Notes: generated by a model from the sequence alone, not told the origin. A DNA stretch of 64,000 nucleotides from Nisaea acidiphila (GCF_024662015.1 NZ_CP102480.1:4644501-4708500), one strand, 5' to 3'; positions 1 to 9,521 are shown, numbered from the stretch's first letter. Made by a program: numbers and translations.

Positions 1-2
1 AG

Positions 3-392
3 CAGATCAAGACCGTCGAATCCATGGTGGCCGAGGCCAACAAGGAAGTGCGCATTCTCGGCATCGAGGAGGCGAAGGCGATGGTCGGAAACGACGATGT
101 CACGTTCGTCGATGTGCGCGACGTGCGCGAGATCGCCAAGACCGGCCGCATTCCCGGCGCCCGGCATGTGCCGCGCGGCATGCTGGAATTCTGGATCGAT
201 CCCGCGAGCCCCTATTTCAAGGACTTCTTCGGCGAGGATAAGACCTTCGTCTTCTATTGCGCGGCCAGTTGGCGCTCCGCGCTTTCGGCCAAGACCGCGC
301 AGGATATGGGGCTGACGCCGGTCGCGCATCTCGAAGGCGGTCTCGGTGCTTGGATCAAGGCCGGCGGCGAGGTCGAGAAAAAAGACGGCTAA
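3..392 (+). CDS. Rhodanese-like domain protein (5' end probably outside window)
   Basis: A single rhodanese domain of about 120 residues. It has the usual N-terminal DVRD beta-strand segment and an active-site loop CAASWRS, with the cysteine that would carry a persulfide. It is likely a cytoplasmic sulfurtransferase or sulfur carrier; the substrate cannot be told. The first ATG in the window is at 24, but the same frame is open back to base 3 (reading Q-I-K-T-V-E-S before the Met). Relatives I recall begin a few residues before this point, so the true start probably lies upstream. A weak hairpin follows, and the next gene is convergent. Confidence 0.82.
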   Translation, partial: QIKTVESMVAEANKEVRILGIEEAKAMVGNDDVTFVDVRDVREIAKTGRIPGARHVPRGMLEFWIDPASPYFKDFFGEDKTFVFYCAASWRSALSAKTAQDMGLTPVAHLEGGLGAWIKAGGEVEKKDG

Positions 393-425
393 TCGGGGGG
401 CGGATCCCAGTGACCCGTCCGGCTT

Positions 426-445
426 AAACTGAGGCAGTTTCTCTT
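426..445 (+). terminator. Weak hairpin between convergent genes
   Basis: A 6-bp perfect stem (AAACTG/CAGTTT, loop AGG) is followed by CTCTTT. It sits between the rhodanese stop and the convergent receptor stop. The stem is short, so termination is only plausible. Confidence 0.3.
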
Positions 446-454
446 TAGCGCCAA

Positions 455-2137
455 TCAGACCGCGCGCACTTCAGCAAGGAACGCGTCCACCTGCTGGCGG
501 AGAGTGCTGACAGACTGATTCATCCGTGAAGCCGTTCCCGTCACATTCTCCGCTGCGGCGCTGGTTTTGGTGGTTGCATCGTTCACATGCGCGATGCTGT
601 TGGTGACCTCGTTGGTGCCGGAGGCCGCATCCTGAACGTTCCGGGAGATTTCCGAGGTCGCCGCAGACTGTTCCTCCACAGCTCCTGCGATCATTGTTGA
701 AGATTCCGAGAGATTGGAAATCAGTTCGGTGACCCGGTTGATCGCTTCGACGGCCGCTCCGCTGGATTGCTGAATCTCCTGGACCTGATTGGAGATCTCC
801 TCCGTTGCCTGGGCCGACTGGTTGGCGAGGCTCTTCACTTCGCTTGCAACGACCGCAAACCCCTTGCCAGCGTCTCCTGCCCGTGCAGCCTCGATTGTCG
901 CGTTCAGAGCGAGCAGATTGGTCTGCTCGGCAATGTCGCGAATGAGAGTGACGATCTCACCGATTTTGTCCGCAGATTGCGCCAAAGCCTGCATCTGAGC
1001 ATTGGTGCGCTCGCTCTCGGCAACGGCAGAACCGCTGATATTGGAGGCTTCGGAGACTTTGCGTGTTATTTCGCCAATCGACGAAGAGAGTTGCTCCGTC
1101 GCTGCGGCGACTGTGTTGACGTTCGTCGATGCCAGCGCAGCAGCCGATGCGACCTGATCTGACTGGACGTTGGTCTGACCGGCCGCATCGGTCATCTCGG
1201 TGGCGGTTACGTTCAGATTGGAGGCCATATCGTTCAGTTCCGTCATGGACTGTCCAATCAGGTTTTCGAAGTTCTTGATCGATTGTTCGATCTTTTGCGC
1301 CCTTGCGGCGCGCTCTTGTTCCTCGGCCTGCTGGCGCGCGCGCATTTGCTCCCTTTCGAGAAGTCCATCCTTCATGATTGAAAGGGCGTGGGCGATTGCC
1401 CCAACTTCATCCCGCCGTTCCTGGTCGGTGATCTCGGTATCGCTTTGGCCTTTGGCAAGATTCTCGATTGTTTCGGTAATGCGGCGAACCGGAGTCGTGA
1501 TCGCACGCCCGGAAAACACACCGACGGCGAGTGATGCGGCAAAAGCCAGAACAACCACAGCCAAGACCTGCAACTCTGCCATTCGCTGGGCTGCCGCAGC
1601 TTCGACCGTAAGGGCGGCAGCATTTTGGGAGAACGTATCCGAAATTGCCTGCGCCATCTTGGAGACTTCAAGTAGGCTAATATGTGCGTCTGTCATCAGC
1701 ATTGATGCCAAGAACGCGTCGACGGCAACTGTGTCGAGCGTTTCAGTTGCCGTGGCCCTGTAGGCCGAGAAACCCTGCTGCAAGGCCGTTAGGGCCTCTG
1801 CGTTTGCCTTGGGGGTCACGCTCGCTATCGAGACAAACCGGGCATCAACGGAGTTGAAAATATCTTGAGCCTCGGCAGCGGCCTTGGCTACGTCGTCGCC
1901 GGCAACGCCCGCTTGTTGCCAGCTCAGTGCGCGAAAGAGTGTCGCATGACCGGCGTTCAGGCTGCTTTGCAGTTCCTTGGTCATGACAACCAGCTGCTCC
2001 GCCGAAGACGCTTTTTCCCGTAAACTGCTTGTTTTTTGCGATGCGAAGAAAAAGACCCCAGCGATGACGAGAATCATCAGGCAGGCGATCCCCGGAGCAA
2101 TAAGGGATTTTTGGATTATGGGCAGGTTCTTCAGCAT
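455..2137 (-). CDS. Methyl-accepting chemotaxis protein
   Basis: A 560-residue transmembrane chemoreceptor. TM1 is at about 10-32, a helical periplasmic sensor at about 33-188, TM2 at about 189-210, HAMP at about 211-264, then a long cytoplasmic coiled coil. The signalling tip is intact at about 402-435 ([18 protein letters not shown]). The C-terminus ends in [10 protein letters not shown], with no NWETF-type CheR/CheB tether. The receptor should control CheA/CheW, but no che genes are nearby. It lies 72 bp downstream of a secreted Cache protein on the same strand, so the two are probably co-transcribed and the soluble protein may be a ligand-binding partner (inference). Confidence 0.93.
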   Translation of the reverse strand: MLKNLPIIQKSLIAPGIACLMILVIAGVFFFASQKTSSLREKASSAEQLVVMTKELQSSLNAGHATLFRALSWQQAGVAGDDVAKAAAEAQDIFNSVDARFVSIASVTPKANAEALTALQQGFSAYRATATETLDTVAVDAFLASMLMTDAHISLLEVSKMAQAISDTFSQNAAALTVEAAAAQRMAELQVLAVVVLAFAASLAVGVFSGRAITTPVRRITETIENLAKGQSDTEITDQERRDEVGAIAHALSIMKDGLLEREQMRARQQAEEQERAARAQKIEQSIKNFENLIGQSMTELNDMASNLNVTATEMTDAAGQTNVQSDQVASAAALASTNVNTVAAATEQLSSSIGEITRKVSEASNISGSAVAESERTNAQMQALAQSADKIGEIVTLIRDIAEQTNLLALNATIEAARAGDAGKGFAVVASEVKSLANQSAQATEEISNQVQEIQQSSGAAVEAINRVTELISNLSESSTMIAGAVEEQSAATSEISRNVQDAASGTNEVTNSIAHVNDATTKTSAAAENVTGTASRMNQSVSTLRQQVDAFLAEVRAV

Positions 2138-2165
2138 GGCGTCGTTCCGGAAATGATCAATTGAA

Positions 2166-2195
2166 CGCGGGATCGGCCGAAGCTCCGATCCCGCG
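2166..2195 (-). terminator. Strong hairpin between Cache gene and chemoreceptor gene
   Basis: An 11-bp perfect stem (CGCGGGATCGG/CCGATCCCGCG) with an 8-nt loop lies in the 72-bp gap. No T-run follows on the minus strand. It may act as an attenuator or an RNA-stabilising element that sets the ratio of the secreted sensor to the receptor, rather than as a full terminator. Confidence 0.5.
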
Positions 2196-2209
2196 TGGAA
2201 AATTGGGAA

Positions 2210-2656
2210 TTAGCGCTTGTACGCGCCGACGCCGACAGACTTATCGCCAACTTTGATAACGTAGGACGTCTTCGGTTCCACGGCGTTGGTTTTCGGATTC
2301 TGCCACTTGTAGTCAACCCAACCCTTGTCGGCGACTTCGACAATCATTTTGGTGAGAAACTTCCCGTCGACATCTCGCAGTTTCATTAGGTTGCGTCCGA
2401 CAAGGGAAGCTTTCGCGCCGTGGGCGAGCGTTACGCCGTCGGGCGCGAACACAAAGACGTAGAGATCCCGGTCATGCCAGTCTCCGCCCGGAGTCATGAA
2501 GTCTTTTATCGCTTGATCGAGTCCTGCGGACTGGATGTGGGCCGCCGCCTTTTCCGCCATTGCCTTTGCTTCGTCCGGTGTGCCGTACTCGTTTGCCATA
2601 GAAGACATGGTGCTTGCGATGAGCATCGCTGCAGCAACGAGGAATTTTTTCAACAT
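2210..2656 (-). CDS. Secreted single-Cache-domain sensor protein
   Basis: 148 residues with a clear signal peptide (MLKKFLVAAAMLIAS, cleavage after SMA) and no further membrane segment, so periplasmic. The mature part carries the single-Cache signature usually found as the extracellular domain of receptors: a helix, then YVFVFAPDGVTLAHG, then VGRNLMKLRD and a closing WVDYKWQNP strand. Small-molecule (often carboxylate) binding is the family expectation. It precedes the chemoreceptor in the same direction. A 254-bp AT-rich stretch upstream, without a gene, presumably holds the promoter. Confidence 0.82.
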   Translation of the reverse strand: MLKKFLVAAAMLIASTMSSMANEYGTPDEAKAMAEKAAAHIQSAGLDQAIKDFMTPGGDWHDRDLYVFVFAPDGVTLAHGAKASLVGRNLMKLRDVDGKFLTKMIVEVADKGWVDYKWQNPKTNAVEPKTSYVIKVGDKSVGVGAYKR

Positions 2657-2910
2657 GGGGTGCTTCCTTCACACGGTCGATTATCAAAATCTCTTTGACG
2701 CAGGGGCGGCCTCTCGGCTTCCCCAAGGTGTCGTGAAGGTTATCGCGCGGAAACCTTAAGGGTTATTTAATGCATAAAATTGTTAGTTTTTTTGGTGTTT
2801 CGTGATTTTTGTGACTTTCGTTTTGGGGGCTTGAAAGGTTCTCGTCCTGATGCTCACCGGCGATCCGTGATTTGAGTTGTCCCGGCGCAGAGAGGACCAT
2901 TCAAATCCTT

Positions 2911-4410
2911 TTAGCCGGTATCCTGATCGATTGGCCAAATCGGGCGCCGGAGTAGAGTGTAATGGAATTGCTTGAAGTCCTCAGATACGAGCCCGCCGCT
3001 GTCGACGAGAACGACTTCGCGCGCAATTGGCTCAAAGGCTGCGCGGAAATGGTGCGAGGATTTGACACCGATGACATTGAAATCGGCGGGCTCGACGCCG
3101 AAATGCTTCAGGGATTGCTGATCCGTCGTCTGGATATTGTTCGAGGCGACGACAACCGTCACCCCGGAGATGTCGAGCAGGGCGGAGCGGCCGAACCTGA
3201 CTTCGACATTCGCCCACATCGGCCCGTCGCAGACGAAAGCGCCGGTTTCGCTGAGCTTCAGTACCGTGGCGCTGGTCTTGAGTGCGGGGCCGTACAGCGC
3301 CGGATCGACTTTCGAGCCGAGGCTGATATCGATTTTCGCTCCGACGCCGGCCGCATAGGCCTGCTCGGCGACCTCGGGATCGTAGATCGCCGCCATCGCG
3401 GCCTTCTCACAGCCGGTAGCGATGATGGTTTCGAGCAGCCGTACGCTGTCGCCATATCCCCCGCCGCCCGGATTGTCGGTCGTATCGCCGATCACCAGCG
3501 GCCCCGTGCCGGTTCCGGCGGAAGCTTTAGCGATCAATTCGCCGACCTCCTCGAGGGATAGTGGCGGCACAGTGTTGATTTTGCGGGTTTCCCAGATGAA
3601 ATCGGCAAACTCGTCCGCGATTGCCTGCGCCTTTTCGGGATCGTTGTCTGTCGTGACGATCACCGAGGGGCCCGCCTCGGGAATGTCGGACCAGGCGAAC
3701 CCGGCGCAAAGTCCGATCTCAAGTACCGACGGATCGGCCTGCTTGATGGCGGCGGCCCGTTCGAGCGCCTCGACCATCGGACCTTCCCGGGTGCGCCCGT
3801 GGTTCAGGCCGTAGAGCGTCGGGCGACGGGCAACGACCGTCACAGGACGGATCTCGCCATCCATCGTGCGCAGTAACAGGCCCGCGGTTTCGGTTGCCAC
3901 CTGGTATTGATCCACATGCGGATAGGTCCGGAACGGCACGATGAAATCGGCATATTCGCCCATCTCGTCGGTCACGTTGGCGTGCAGATCGAGGGTGATG
4001 GCGATGGGAACGTTTGGGCCAAGGCGCTCCCGCAGACGGCGGAGAAGCTCGCCTTCGGCATCCGGGAAAGGCTCAGTCACCATCGCGCCATGCAGCGCCA
4101 GGAGCACACCGTCGACCGGACCGGTCTCCAGACCTGCGAGTACCGTCCCGGCGAGTTTCTCCCAGGCCTCGGCCGTTGTTGGTCCGCTCGGTGTCGCGTG
4201 GGCCGCGATGGTCGGAATCAGTTCCCAACCATATTTCTTTGCGGCATCGAGATGTGCCGCAATCTCCGTCGCCGTCCCGGACATGTGTTTCACCATGTCC
4301 GCGCCGATATGGCAGAGCCGGCTCCGATAGGCGTCGAAGCCGGTCTTAAGCACGCTGAAGGAATGCGTCTCGTGACTGACCTGGGCGGAGAGAATGCAGC
4401 GCGTCGTCAT
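2911..4410 (-). CDS. M81-family metallopeptidase (MlrC/microcystinase C-like)
   Basis: 499 residues with the usual length and layout of the MlrC family: ETHSFS near residue 14, TLDLHAN around residue 139 and a conserved C-terminal MlrC domain. These are putative zinc amidases. The founding member finishes hydrolysis of linearised microcystin, but most bacterial members act on unknown peptides or D-amino-acid amides. The start lies 4 nt below the stop of the M20 peptidase gene, so the two are in one transcript with pxpA. This points to peptide or cyclic-amide breakdown. The substrate is unknown. Confidence 0.9.
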   Translation of the reverse strand: MTTRCILSAQVSHETHSFSVLKTGFDAYRSRLCHIGADMVKHMSGTATEIAAHLDAAKKYGWELIPTIAAHATPSGPTTAEAWEKLAGTVLAGLETGPVDGVLLALHGAMVTEPFPDAEGELLRRLRERLGPNVPIAITLDLHANVTDEMGEYADFIVPFRTYPHVDQYQVATETAGLLLRTMDGEIRPVTVVARRPTLYGLNHGRTREGPMVEALERAAAIKQADPSVLEIGLCAGFAWSDIPEAGPSVIVTTDNDPEKAQAIADEFADFIWETRKINTVPPLSLEEVGELIAKASAGTGTGPLVIGDTTDNPGGGGYGDSVRLLETIIATGCEKAAMAAIYDPEVAEQAYAAGVGAKIDISLGSKVDPALYGPALKTSATVLKLSETGAFVCDGPMWANVEVRFGRSALLDISGVTVVVASNNIQTTDQQSLKHFGVEPADFNVIGVKSSHHFRAAFEPIAREVVLVDSGGLVSEDFKQFHYTLLRRPIWPIDQDTG

Positions 4411-4414
4411 GACG

Positions 4415-5809
4415 TCACCAGCTTTCCGGCAGGGTGCCGTCGCCGATGTCCCAGAATAGCCCCGCCGTGAGCTGCAGGCCCTCGCGCAGCAGCGGCTTCA
4501 GCGCGTGCTCGTTCGGTGCATGCTGGGAGCAAGAGGCGTAGGAATGCGGAACCCAGATCGTGGCGAGACCGAGTGTTTCGCTGAAAACGTCGTTCGGCAG
4601 AGAGCCGCCCAGATTGGGCAGGATTGCTGTCTTCTTGTTGGTCGAACGCTGGATTGATTTGGACGCCCATTGCACCAGCGCATGGTCGGGGTCAAGGCGG
4701 GTTGCCTTCATGTAGCCGCGATCGGCATCGGACACGGTCACCATCGGGAATCCTTCCCGCTCGAGATGGCGACGCAACGCCGGGACGATGTCTTCCGGAT
4801 CAGTTCCGACCACAAACCGGAGTTGCCCGCGGCAGGTCGCCCGTCCGGGGATCGCGTTCACGGGTTTTTCCGGCAGACCGGCCGTATAGGACAGAATCTC
4901 GAAGCTGTTCCACCCGATCACCCGCTCGATCGGGGTGAGGGATTCCTCGCCCCAGTTCGGATCGATCTGCGGTCCGTTCTCCTCCGCTTCGAGCTCGCAC
5001 TCGGCGAGCGCGGCCCGGATTGCGGGGGTGAGGGTGGTCGGGCGCCATTCCGGCACGCGGATCTGCCCGCGCCGGTCGACGATGCTGGCCAGCGCATGGG
5101 CAAGGATGACCGCCGGGTTGGCAAGCAGGCCGCCCCAATTGCCTGAATGGTGCGCGCCCTCGCGGAGGTCGCAGGTGATATCCATCGGATAGGCGCCGCG
5201 CGAGCCCATAAAGACGGTCGGATGCTCGGCGCTGATACGCGGGCCGTCGGAAGCGATCAGGAAGTCGGCCTTCAGCTTCGCTTTTTGTTGCTGAGCGAAG
5301 TCCGCCAATCCCGGCGAGCCGGATTCCTCGCCGCTCTCGATCAGGATCTTGGAATTGAAGCCGAGCTTGCCGCGGGTCTTCAGCACGGCATTGATGCCGG
5401 CGATATTGATCGAATGCTGGCCCTTGTTGTCGGCGATGCCGCGGCCATAGACCCGCTCGCCGACCTCGGTCAGGGTCCAGGGATCGCGATCCTCGGCCCA
5501 TTGGCCCTCCATGCCGCGCACGACATCGCCGTGGCCGTAGGTGAGGACGGTCGGCAGGTTGTCGCCCTCATGCCGCGTCGCGATCAGGAAGGGGCCGCCC
5601 TTGGGCGAGGGATTGTCGAACCGCTCGCAGACATAGCCCATGGGCTCCAGTGTCGCGCGCATCTCCGCGAGATAGGCTTCCATCTCCGGCTTGCGCTCTT
5701 CATAGAGCTGGCTCTCGGTGCGGATCGCCACCCGGCGGCTCATGTCCTTCAGGAAGTCGCCGCTGTCGAAATAGGCGGCGGCGGCTGAGATGGCTTGCTC
5801 GCGGCTCAC
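4415..5809 (-). CDS. M20-family metallopeptidase/deacylase
   Basis: 464 residues from a GTG at 5809. I prefer this start because AAGGAG sits 8 nt upstream; the frame stays open to 5956, but that would overlap pxpA and give an arginine-rich, non-homologous leader. The M20 signatures are present: YGHGDVV, the metal-bridging region DNKGQ, ESGEESGSPG with the general-base glutamate, and a dimerisation lid domain (about 200-340). It is probably a zinc di-/tripeptidase or N-acyl-amino-acid deacylase. It sits between pxpA (35 nt upstream) and the MlrC gene (4 nt downstream). Confidence 0.9.
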   Translation of the reverse strand: MSREQAISAAAAYFDSGDFLKDMSRRVAIRTESQLYEERKPEMEAYLAEMRATLEPMGYVCERFDNPSPKGGPFLIATRHEGDNLPTVLTYGHGDVVRGMEGQWAEDRDPWTLTEVGERVYGRGIADNKGQHSINIAGINAVLKTRGKLGFNSKILIESGEESGSPGLADFAQQQKAKLKADFLIASDGPRISAEHPTVFMGSRGAYPMDITCDLREGAHHSGNWGGLLANPAVILAHALASIVDRRGQIRVPEWRPTTLTPAIRAALAECELEAEENGPQIDPNWGEESLTPIERVIGWNSFEILSYTAGLPEKPVNAIPGRATCRGQLRFVVGTDPEDIVPALRRHLEREGFPMVTVSDADRGYMKATRLDPDHALVQWASKSIQRSTNKKTAILPNLGGSLPNDVFSETLGLATIWVPHSYASCSQHAPNEHALKPLLREGLQLTAGLFWDIGDGTLPESW

Positions 5810-5844
5810 GTGGAAGCTCCTTGGATACGTGAAGTGATGTGAAA

Positions 5845-6618
5845 TCAGGTAAGGGGGACGTCGGGCAGGGGAACGACCTCTATCCCCTTGGCCTCCAGTG
5901 CCCTGCGCACGGCGTCCGCGACGGCGGGGCCGGTCGGCTCGTCGCCATGGACGCAAATGGAATGGGCGATGACCGGCACCTCGACGCCGTCGGTCGAAAG
6001 GACCTTTCCGGTCTCGATCATCCGAAGCACATGCTCGACCGCCTGCTCCGGGTCTCGAATCATCGCATCGTCGCGCTTGCGGCTCGTGAGGCTGCCATTG
6101 GCGTCATAAGTCCGGTCGGCGAAGACCTCGGAGGCGGTTGGAACGCCGAGTTGCTCTCCGGCCTTCAGCAGTTCCGAGCCGGTCGTCGCCAGCAGGATGA
6201 TCGCGGAATCGACCGCCTTCGTCGCCCGTACGATTGCCTCGGCGAGGTCTTTGTCCTCGGAAGCCATGTTGTTGAGCGCCCCATGCGGCTTCATATGGGT
6301 GACTTTGAGCCCGTGCATCGCCGCCATCGCCTGCAAGGCGCCGACCTGATAGGCCACCATCGCCTCCACCTCGCGTGTCGACATGGAGATGCGGCGCCGC
6401 CCGAAGCCCCAAAGGTCGTTGAACCCCGGATGGGCGCCGATGCTGACTCCCTCCGCTTTCGCGGCGGCGCAGACCCGGTCCATGACATTGGCGTCGCCGC
6501 CGTGGAAGCCGCAGGCAACGTTCGCGGATTTCACGATCTTCAGCATGGCCGTGTCGTCGCCGATGTCATAGGCGCCGAATCCCTCCGCCATGTCGGCGTT
6601 CAGATTAACTTTGGTCAT
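5845..6618 (-). CDS. pxpA: 5-oxoprolinase subunit PxpA (LamB/YcsF family)
   Basis: 257 residues beginning MTKVNLNADMAEGFG, the family's hallmark N-terminus, followed by NVACGFHGGD and SIGAHPG. PxpA, with PxpB and PxpC, makes the ATP-dependent prokaryotic 5-oxoprolinase that opens pyroglutamate to glutamate. Unusually, pxpA is split from pxpBC: it leads the minus-strand peptidase operon, while pxpBC start 121 bp away on the plus strand, so the shared intergenic region may control both units. Confidence 0.94.
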   Translation of the reverse strand: MTKVNLNADMAEGFGAYDIGDDTAMLKIVKSANVACGFHGGDANVMDRVCAAAKAEGVSIGAHPGFNDLWGFGRRRISMSTREVEAMVAYQVGALQAMAAMHGLKVTHMKPHGALNNMASEDKDLAEAIVRATKAVDSAIILLATTGSELLKAGEQLGVPTASEVFADRTYDANGSLTSRKRDDAMIRDPEQAVEHVLRMIETGKVLSTDGVEVPVIAHSICVHGDEPTGPAVADAVRRALEAKGIEVVPLPDVPLT

Positions 6619-6739
6619 GTGTCGCTCACGTGGCTATTGTCTGGGAGTGCGCGGGCGCCTCCCGGACGGAAGTCGATGGGTGCCCGAAGACTAACGCCAT
6701 TTCCTTCGCACGGTCCATGTCCTCTGAAGAACCATAGTC

Positions 6740-7465
6740 ATGTCGGAACCTGTCTTTCTTCCCGCGGGCGATACCGCGCTTGTGGTGCAGTTCGGCGAGG
6801 CGGTCGATGCCGCGGTGAACCGCCGCGTGCGCCATCTCGCCCTCAAGCTGCGTGAATCGGAGCAGAAGGGCATCGTCGATATCGTGCCGACGATCCGCTC
6901 CCTGATGGTGCACTACGATCCGCTCGTAACCGGGGCCGCGACGCTCGAGGCGGCGATCTCGGAGATGCTGCACCACGAGGATGCCGGCGAGGATGCCTAC
7001 AGGCTCTGGTCGATACCGGTCTGCTACGAGGGGGATTGCGCGCCAGATCTGGACAACGTCGCGCGGGAAATGGAGCTCGATACCGCCGAAGTCGTACGGC
7101 GTCATGCGGCCGAACCGCTGGAAATCTTCATGATGGGCTTCCTGCCGGGGTTTCCCTATCTCGGCCTGTTGCCGGAGGAATTCGATATTCCGCGCTTGTT
7201 CGAGCCGCGCGTGAAGGTTCCCGCGCGCTCGATCTCGATCGCGGTGCGGCAAACCACGATCTACACTGTCGAATGCCCAGGCGGCTGGCACCTGATAGGC
7301 CGCACGCCGGTCGAGTTCTTCGATCCGTTTCGCGCCCAGCCGATCCTGGTGGCCGCGGGTGACCGGATCCGTTTCGAGCCTGTCGCCGCGGGCGAGTATC
7401 AAAGTCTGCGCAAGGCCGTTGAGGCCGGAGACTACGAAGCGGTCTCAGAGGAGGTCGCGCCGTGA
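6740..7465 (+). CDS. pxpB: 5-oxoprolinase subunit PxpB (KipI-like)
   Basis: 241 residues with the family features FLPAGDTALVVQFG at the start, MGFLPGFPYLG and the ECPGGWHLIGRTP segment. It is the partner of PxpC in the 5-oxoprolinase complex; the older name is allophanate hydrolase subunit 1/KipI. The stop codon overlaps the pxpC start (GTGA), implying translational coupling. It is divergent from pxpA. Confidence 0.94.
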   Translation: MSEPVFLPAGDTALVVQFGEAVDAAVNRRVRHLALKLRESEQKGIVDIVPTIRSLMVHYDPLVTGAATLEAAISEMLHHEDAGEDAYRLWSIPVCYEGDCAPDLDNVAREMELDTAEVVRRHAAEPLEIFMMGFLPGFPYLGLLPEEFDIPRLFEPRVKVPARSISIAVRQTTIYTVECPGGWHLIGRTPVEFFDPFRAQPILVAAGDRIRFEPVAAGEYQSLRKAVEAGDYEAVSEEVAP

Positions 7466-8493
7466 GCAGTCTCAAGGTCATACAGGCCGGTTTCGCGCCG
7501 ACGCTGCAGGATTTCGGCCGGCCCGCCTTCCAGAATCGCGGCGTGCCGGTCTCGGGCGCACTCGACCCGGTTTCGCTTCGCATAGGCAATGCGCTGGTCG
7601 GGAACGATGGCGGGGTCGCGGCCGTAGAGTTTCGCCTTGTCGGCCCGACCCTGGAGGTTTTGGCCGAGAGCGTCCGCGTCGCCCTGACCGGGACGCGCTC
7701 CGAATTGATCGTCGAGGCCGGTGAGCGGGTGGTTCTGCCGTCTTACCAGAGCGTGACGCTGCGGCGCGGCCAGCGCCTGTCCGTGGCACCGGTCGCCGAT
7801 AGCGGCGTCGCCTATCTCTGCGTCGAGGGCGGGTTCGATCTGCCGCGGGTCTTCGACAGTCTCTCGACCTATGGCCGCTCCCGGATCGGCGGTTTCGAGG
7901 GACGTGCCTTGCAGGAGGGAGACGAGCTGCCGTTGCGGCTTGCCGAGGTCGAGGCACGGGGAGAGCTCCGGCTCGAAGACCTTTCCTATCTCGAAGAACG
8001 TGGCCCGATGCGCGTGGTCTTCGGCCCCCAACGCGATTATTTCACCGACGAAAGCGCGGCGGCCTTTCTCACGTCGGAATACACGATCAGCCGGGAAGCG
8101 GACCGTATGGGAATGCGTCTCGAAGGACCTGCGCTGGAGCATGCACGCGGTTACAACATCACTTCCGACGGGATCGTCACCGGCGCGATCCAGGTGCCTG
8201 GCAACGGCCTGCCTATCATCCTGCTCGCGGACCATCAGACGACCGGCGGCTATCCGAAAATCGGGACGGTGATCTCGGCCGACATTCCGCGTCTCGGGCG
8301 GATGAAACCCGGTGACACACTGTTGTTCGAGGAAATCGATGTCGCCGGGGCGGAGGAGGCGCGTCGCGCCCAGGAGAAAGAAGTTCTGAAATTGCTCGGC
8401 GCGTTGTCTCCGGCTGCGGCCTGGCTGGACGAAGCCGCGCTCTACCGGGAAAATCTCATCAGCGGTGTCGTGCAGGACGGGGAAATCGGCTAG
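7462..8493 (+). CDS. pxpC: 5-oxoprolinase subunit PxpC (KipA-like)
   Basis: 343 residues, starting at the GTG that overlaps the pxpB stop. Family segments are visible: QAGFAPTLQDFGRP near the N-terminus, GVPVSGALDP, and the DRMGMRLEG and DHQTTGGYPKIG motifs. It forms the carboxyltransferase-like half of the PxpBC unit. Its TAG stop falls in a CTAG that also supplies the stop of the opposite-strand hydrolase, so the two genes end on the same four bases. Confidence 0.94.
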   Translation: MSSLKVIQAGFAPTLQDFGRPAFQNRGVPVSGALDPVSLRIGNALVGNDGGVAAVEFRLVGPTLEVLAESVRVALTGTRSELIVEAGERVVLPSYQSVTLRRGQRLSVAPVADSGVAYLCVEGGFDLPRVFDSLSTYGRSRIGGFEGRALQEGDELPLRLAEVEARGELRLEDLSYLEERGPMRVVFGPQRDYFTDESAAAFLTSEYTISREADRMGMRLEGPALEHARGYNITSDGIVTGAIQVPGNGLPIILLADHQTTGGYPKIGTVISADIPRLGRMKPGDTLLFEEIDVAGAEEARRAQEKEVLKLLGALSPAAAWLDEAALYRENLISGVVQDGEIG

Positions 8494-9521
8494 GCGGCGC
8501 GCCCGTAAAGATAAGTCCCGTCTTCGGCCTCGTCCCTCCGGATCTCCCCGTCCCGCATCAGCAGATGCAGGTGCGCCAGCGTCTCCCCGATCGCGAAGCG
8601 GGTCTGGTGCAGGTCGAGTTCGCGGTCGAAGAGTGATTTCATGATCACAGCCGCCGAGGCGGGGCGCTCACAGGCCGAGATCGTTTCGTCCAGCCGTTCC
8701 TCGTGGTGGCTCTTGAGGGCGCCGATGCGGAAATTCACGCCGCGATAGGGGCCGTCATGGCCGGGCAGTACGAGCATTTCGTCCTCGCTGCCCTCCATAC
8801 GGCCGAGAAAACTGAGGAAGTCCTGCAGCGGATTGGCGTCCGGTTCGGTCCACCAGACGGCGATGATCGGCGTGATGCGCGGCAGCAAAAGATCTCCGCC
8901 GAGCATCAGGTTATCCGTCTCCGAATAAAGGCAGACATGATCCGGTGAATGACCGGCGCCGAAATACGGCCGCCAGACCCGGCCGCCGATCGTGAGGCGC
9001 GTGTCGGGCCCAATCCGGTTGAAGGCGGGCGGGATCGGAGAGACCAGTTTCCGGTACTCGTTGCCGATCGCCCGCATTTCGCCGCTGACTTCGCCACCCA
9101 GTCCGAGACGCCCGTAGAAGCCGACCATTTGTTCGACGAAGTCGTCGGAGGTATCGAGATAGTAGGCTCGTGCGTTGAGCCATTCGGTACGGCTCATCCA
9201 TAGCGGTGCGCCGGTCCGTTCCTGGAGCCAGCCCGCGAGGCCGACATGGTCGGGATGAAAATGGGTGCCGATGATGGCCTGCACCGGGTCGCTGCCGATG
9301 ACGTCGGCGAGGATGCGCGACCAGGCAGCCCGGCAGTTCTCCGAGTTGAGGCCACAATCGACGATGACCCAGCCGGCATCGTCTTCGAGTAGGTAAAGAT
9401 TTACGTGATTGAGCGCGAAAGGCAGCGGCAGCCGGAGCCAGTAAATACCCGGGGCCACTTCGAGCAGCGTGCCGTCTTCGGGGCGGCGGTCGCCCATTAC
9501 GTAATTGAGTTCCTGAAACAT
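8490..9521 (-). CDS. Metallo-beta-lactamase-fold hydrolase
   Basis: About 343 residues. The zinc-binding signature is clear: THFHPDHVG, then GHSPDHVCLY, a metal-bridging aspartate and LPGHDGPYRG, with a C-terminal winged-helix-like extension. Such proteins are broad thioesterase/lactonase/glyoxalase-II-type hydrolases, and the substrate is unknown. The start is uncertain: ATG codons lie at 9572, 9521 and 9497 in frame, none with a strong ribosome site. I chose 9521 (MFQELNYVMG). It is tail-to-tail with pxpC and shares its stop tetranucleotide. Confidence 0.85.
   Translation of the reverse strand: MFQELNYVMGDRRPEDGTLLEVAPGIYWLRLPLPFALNHVNLYLLEDDAGWVIVDCGLNSENCRAAWSRILADVIGSDPVQAIIGTHFHPDHVGLAGWLQERTGAPLWMSRTEWLNARAYYLDTSDDFVEQMVGFYGRLGLGGEVSGEMRAIGNEYRKLVSPIPPAFNRIGPDTRLTIGGRVWRPYFGAGHSPDHVCLYSETDNLMLGGDLLLPRITPIIAVWWTEPDANPLQDFLSFLGRMEGSEDEMLVLPGHDGPYRGVNFRIGALKSHHEERLDETISACERPASAAVIMKSLFDRELDLHQTRFAIGETLAHLHLLMRDGEIRRDEAEDGTYLYGRAA

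Noticed and set aside
4415-5956. The longer start of the M20 peptidase at 5956
   Set aside because: It would overlap pxpA by 112 bp and add an Arg-rich leader, whereas a GTG at 5809 has AAGGAG at the right distance.
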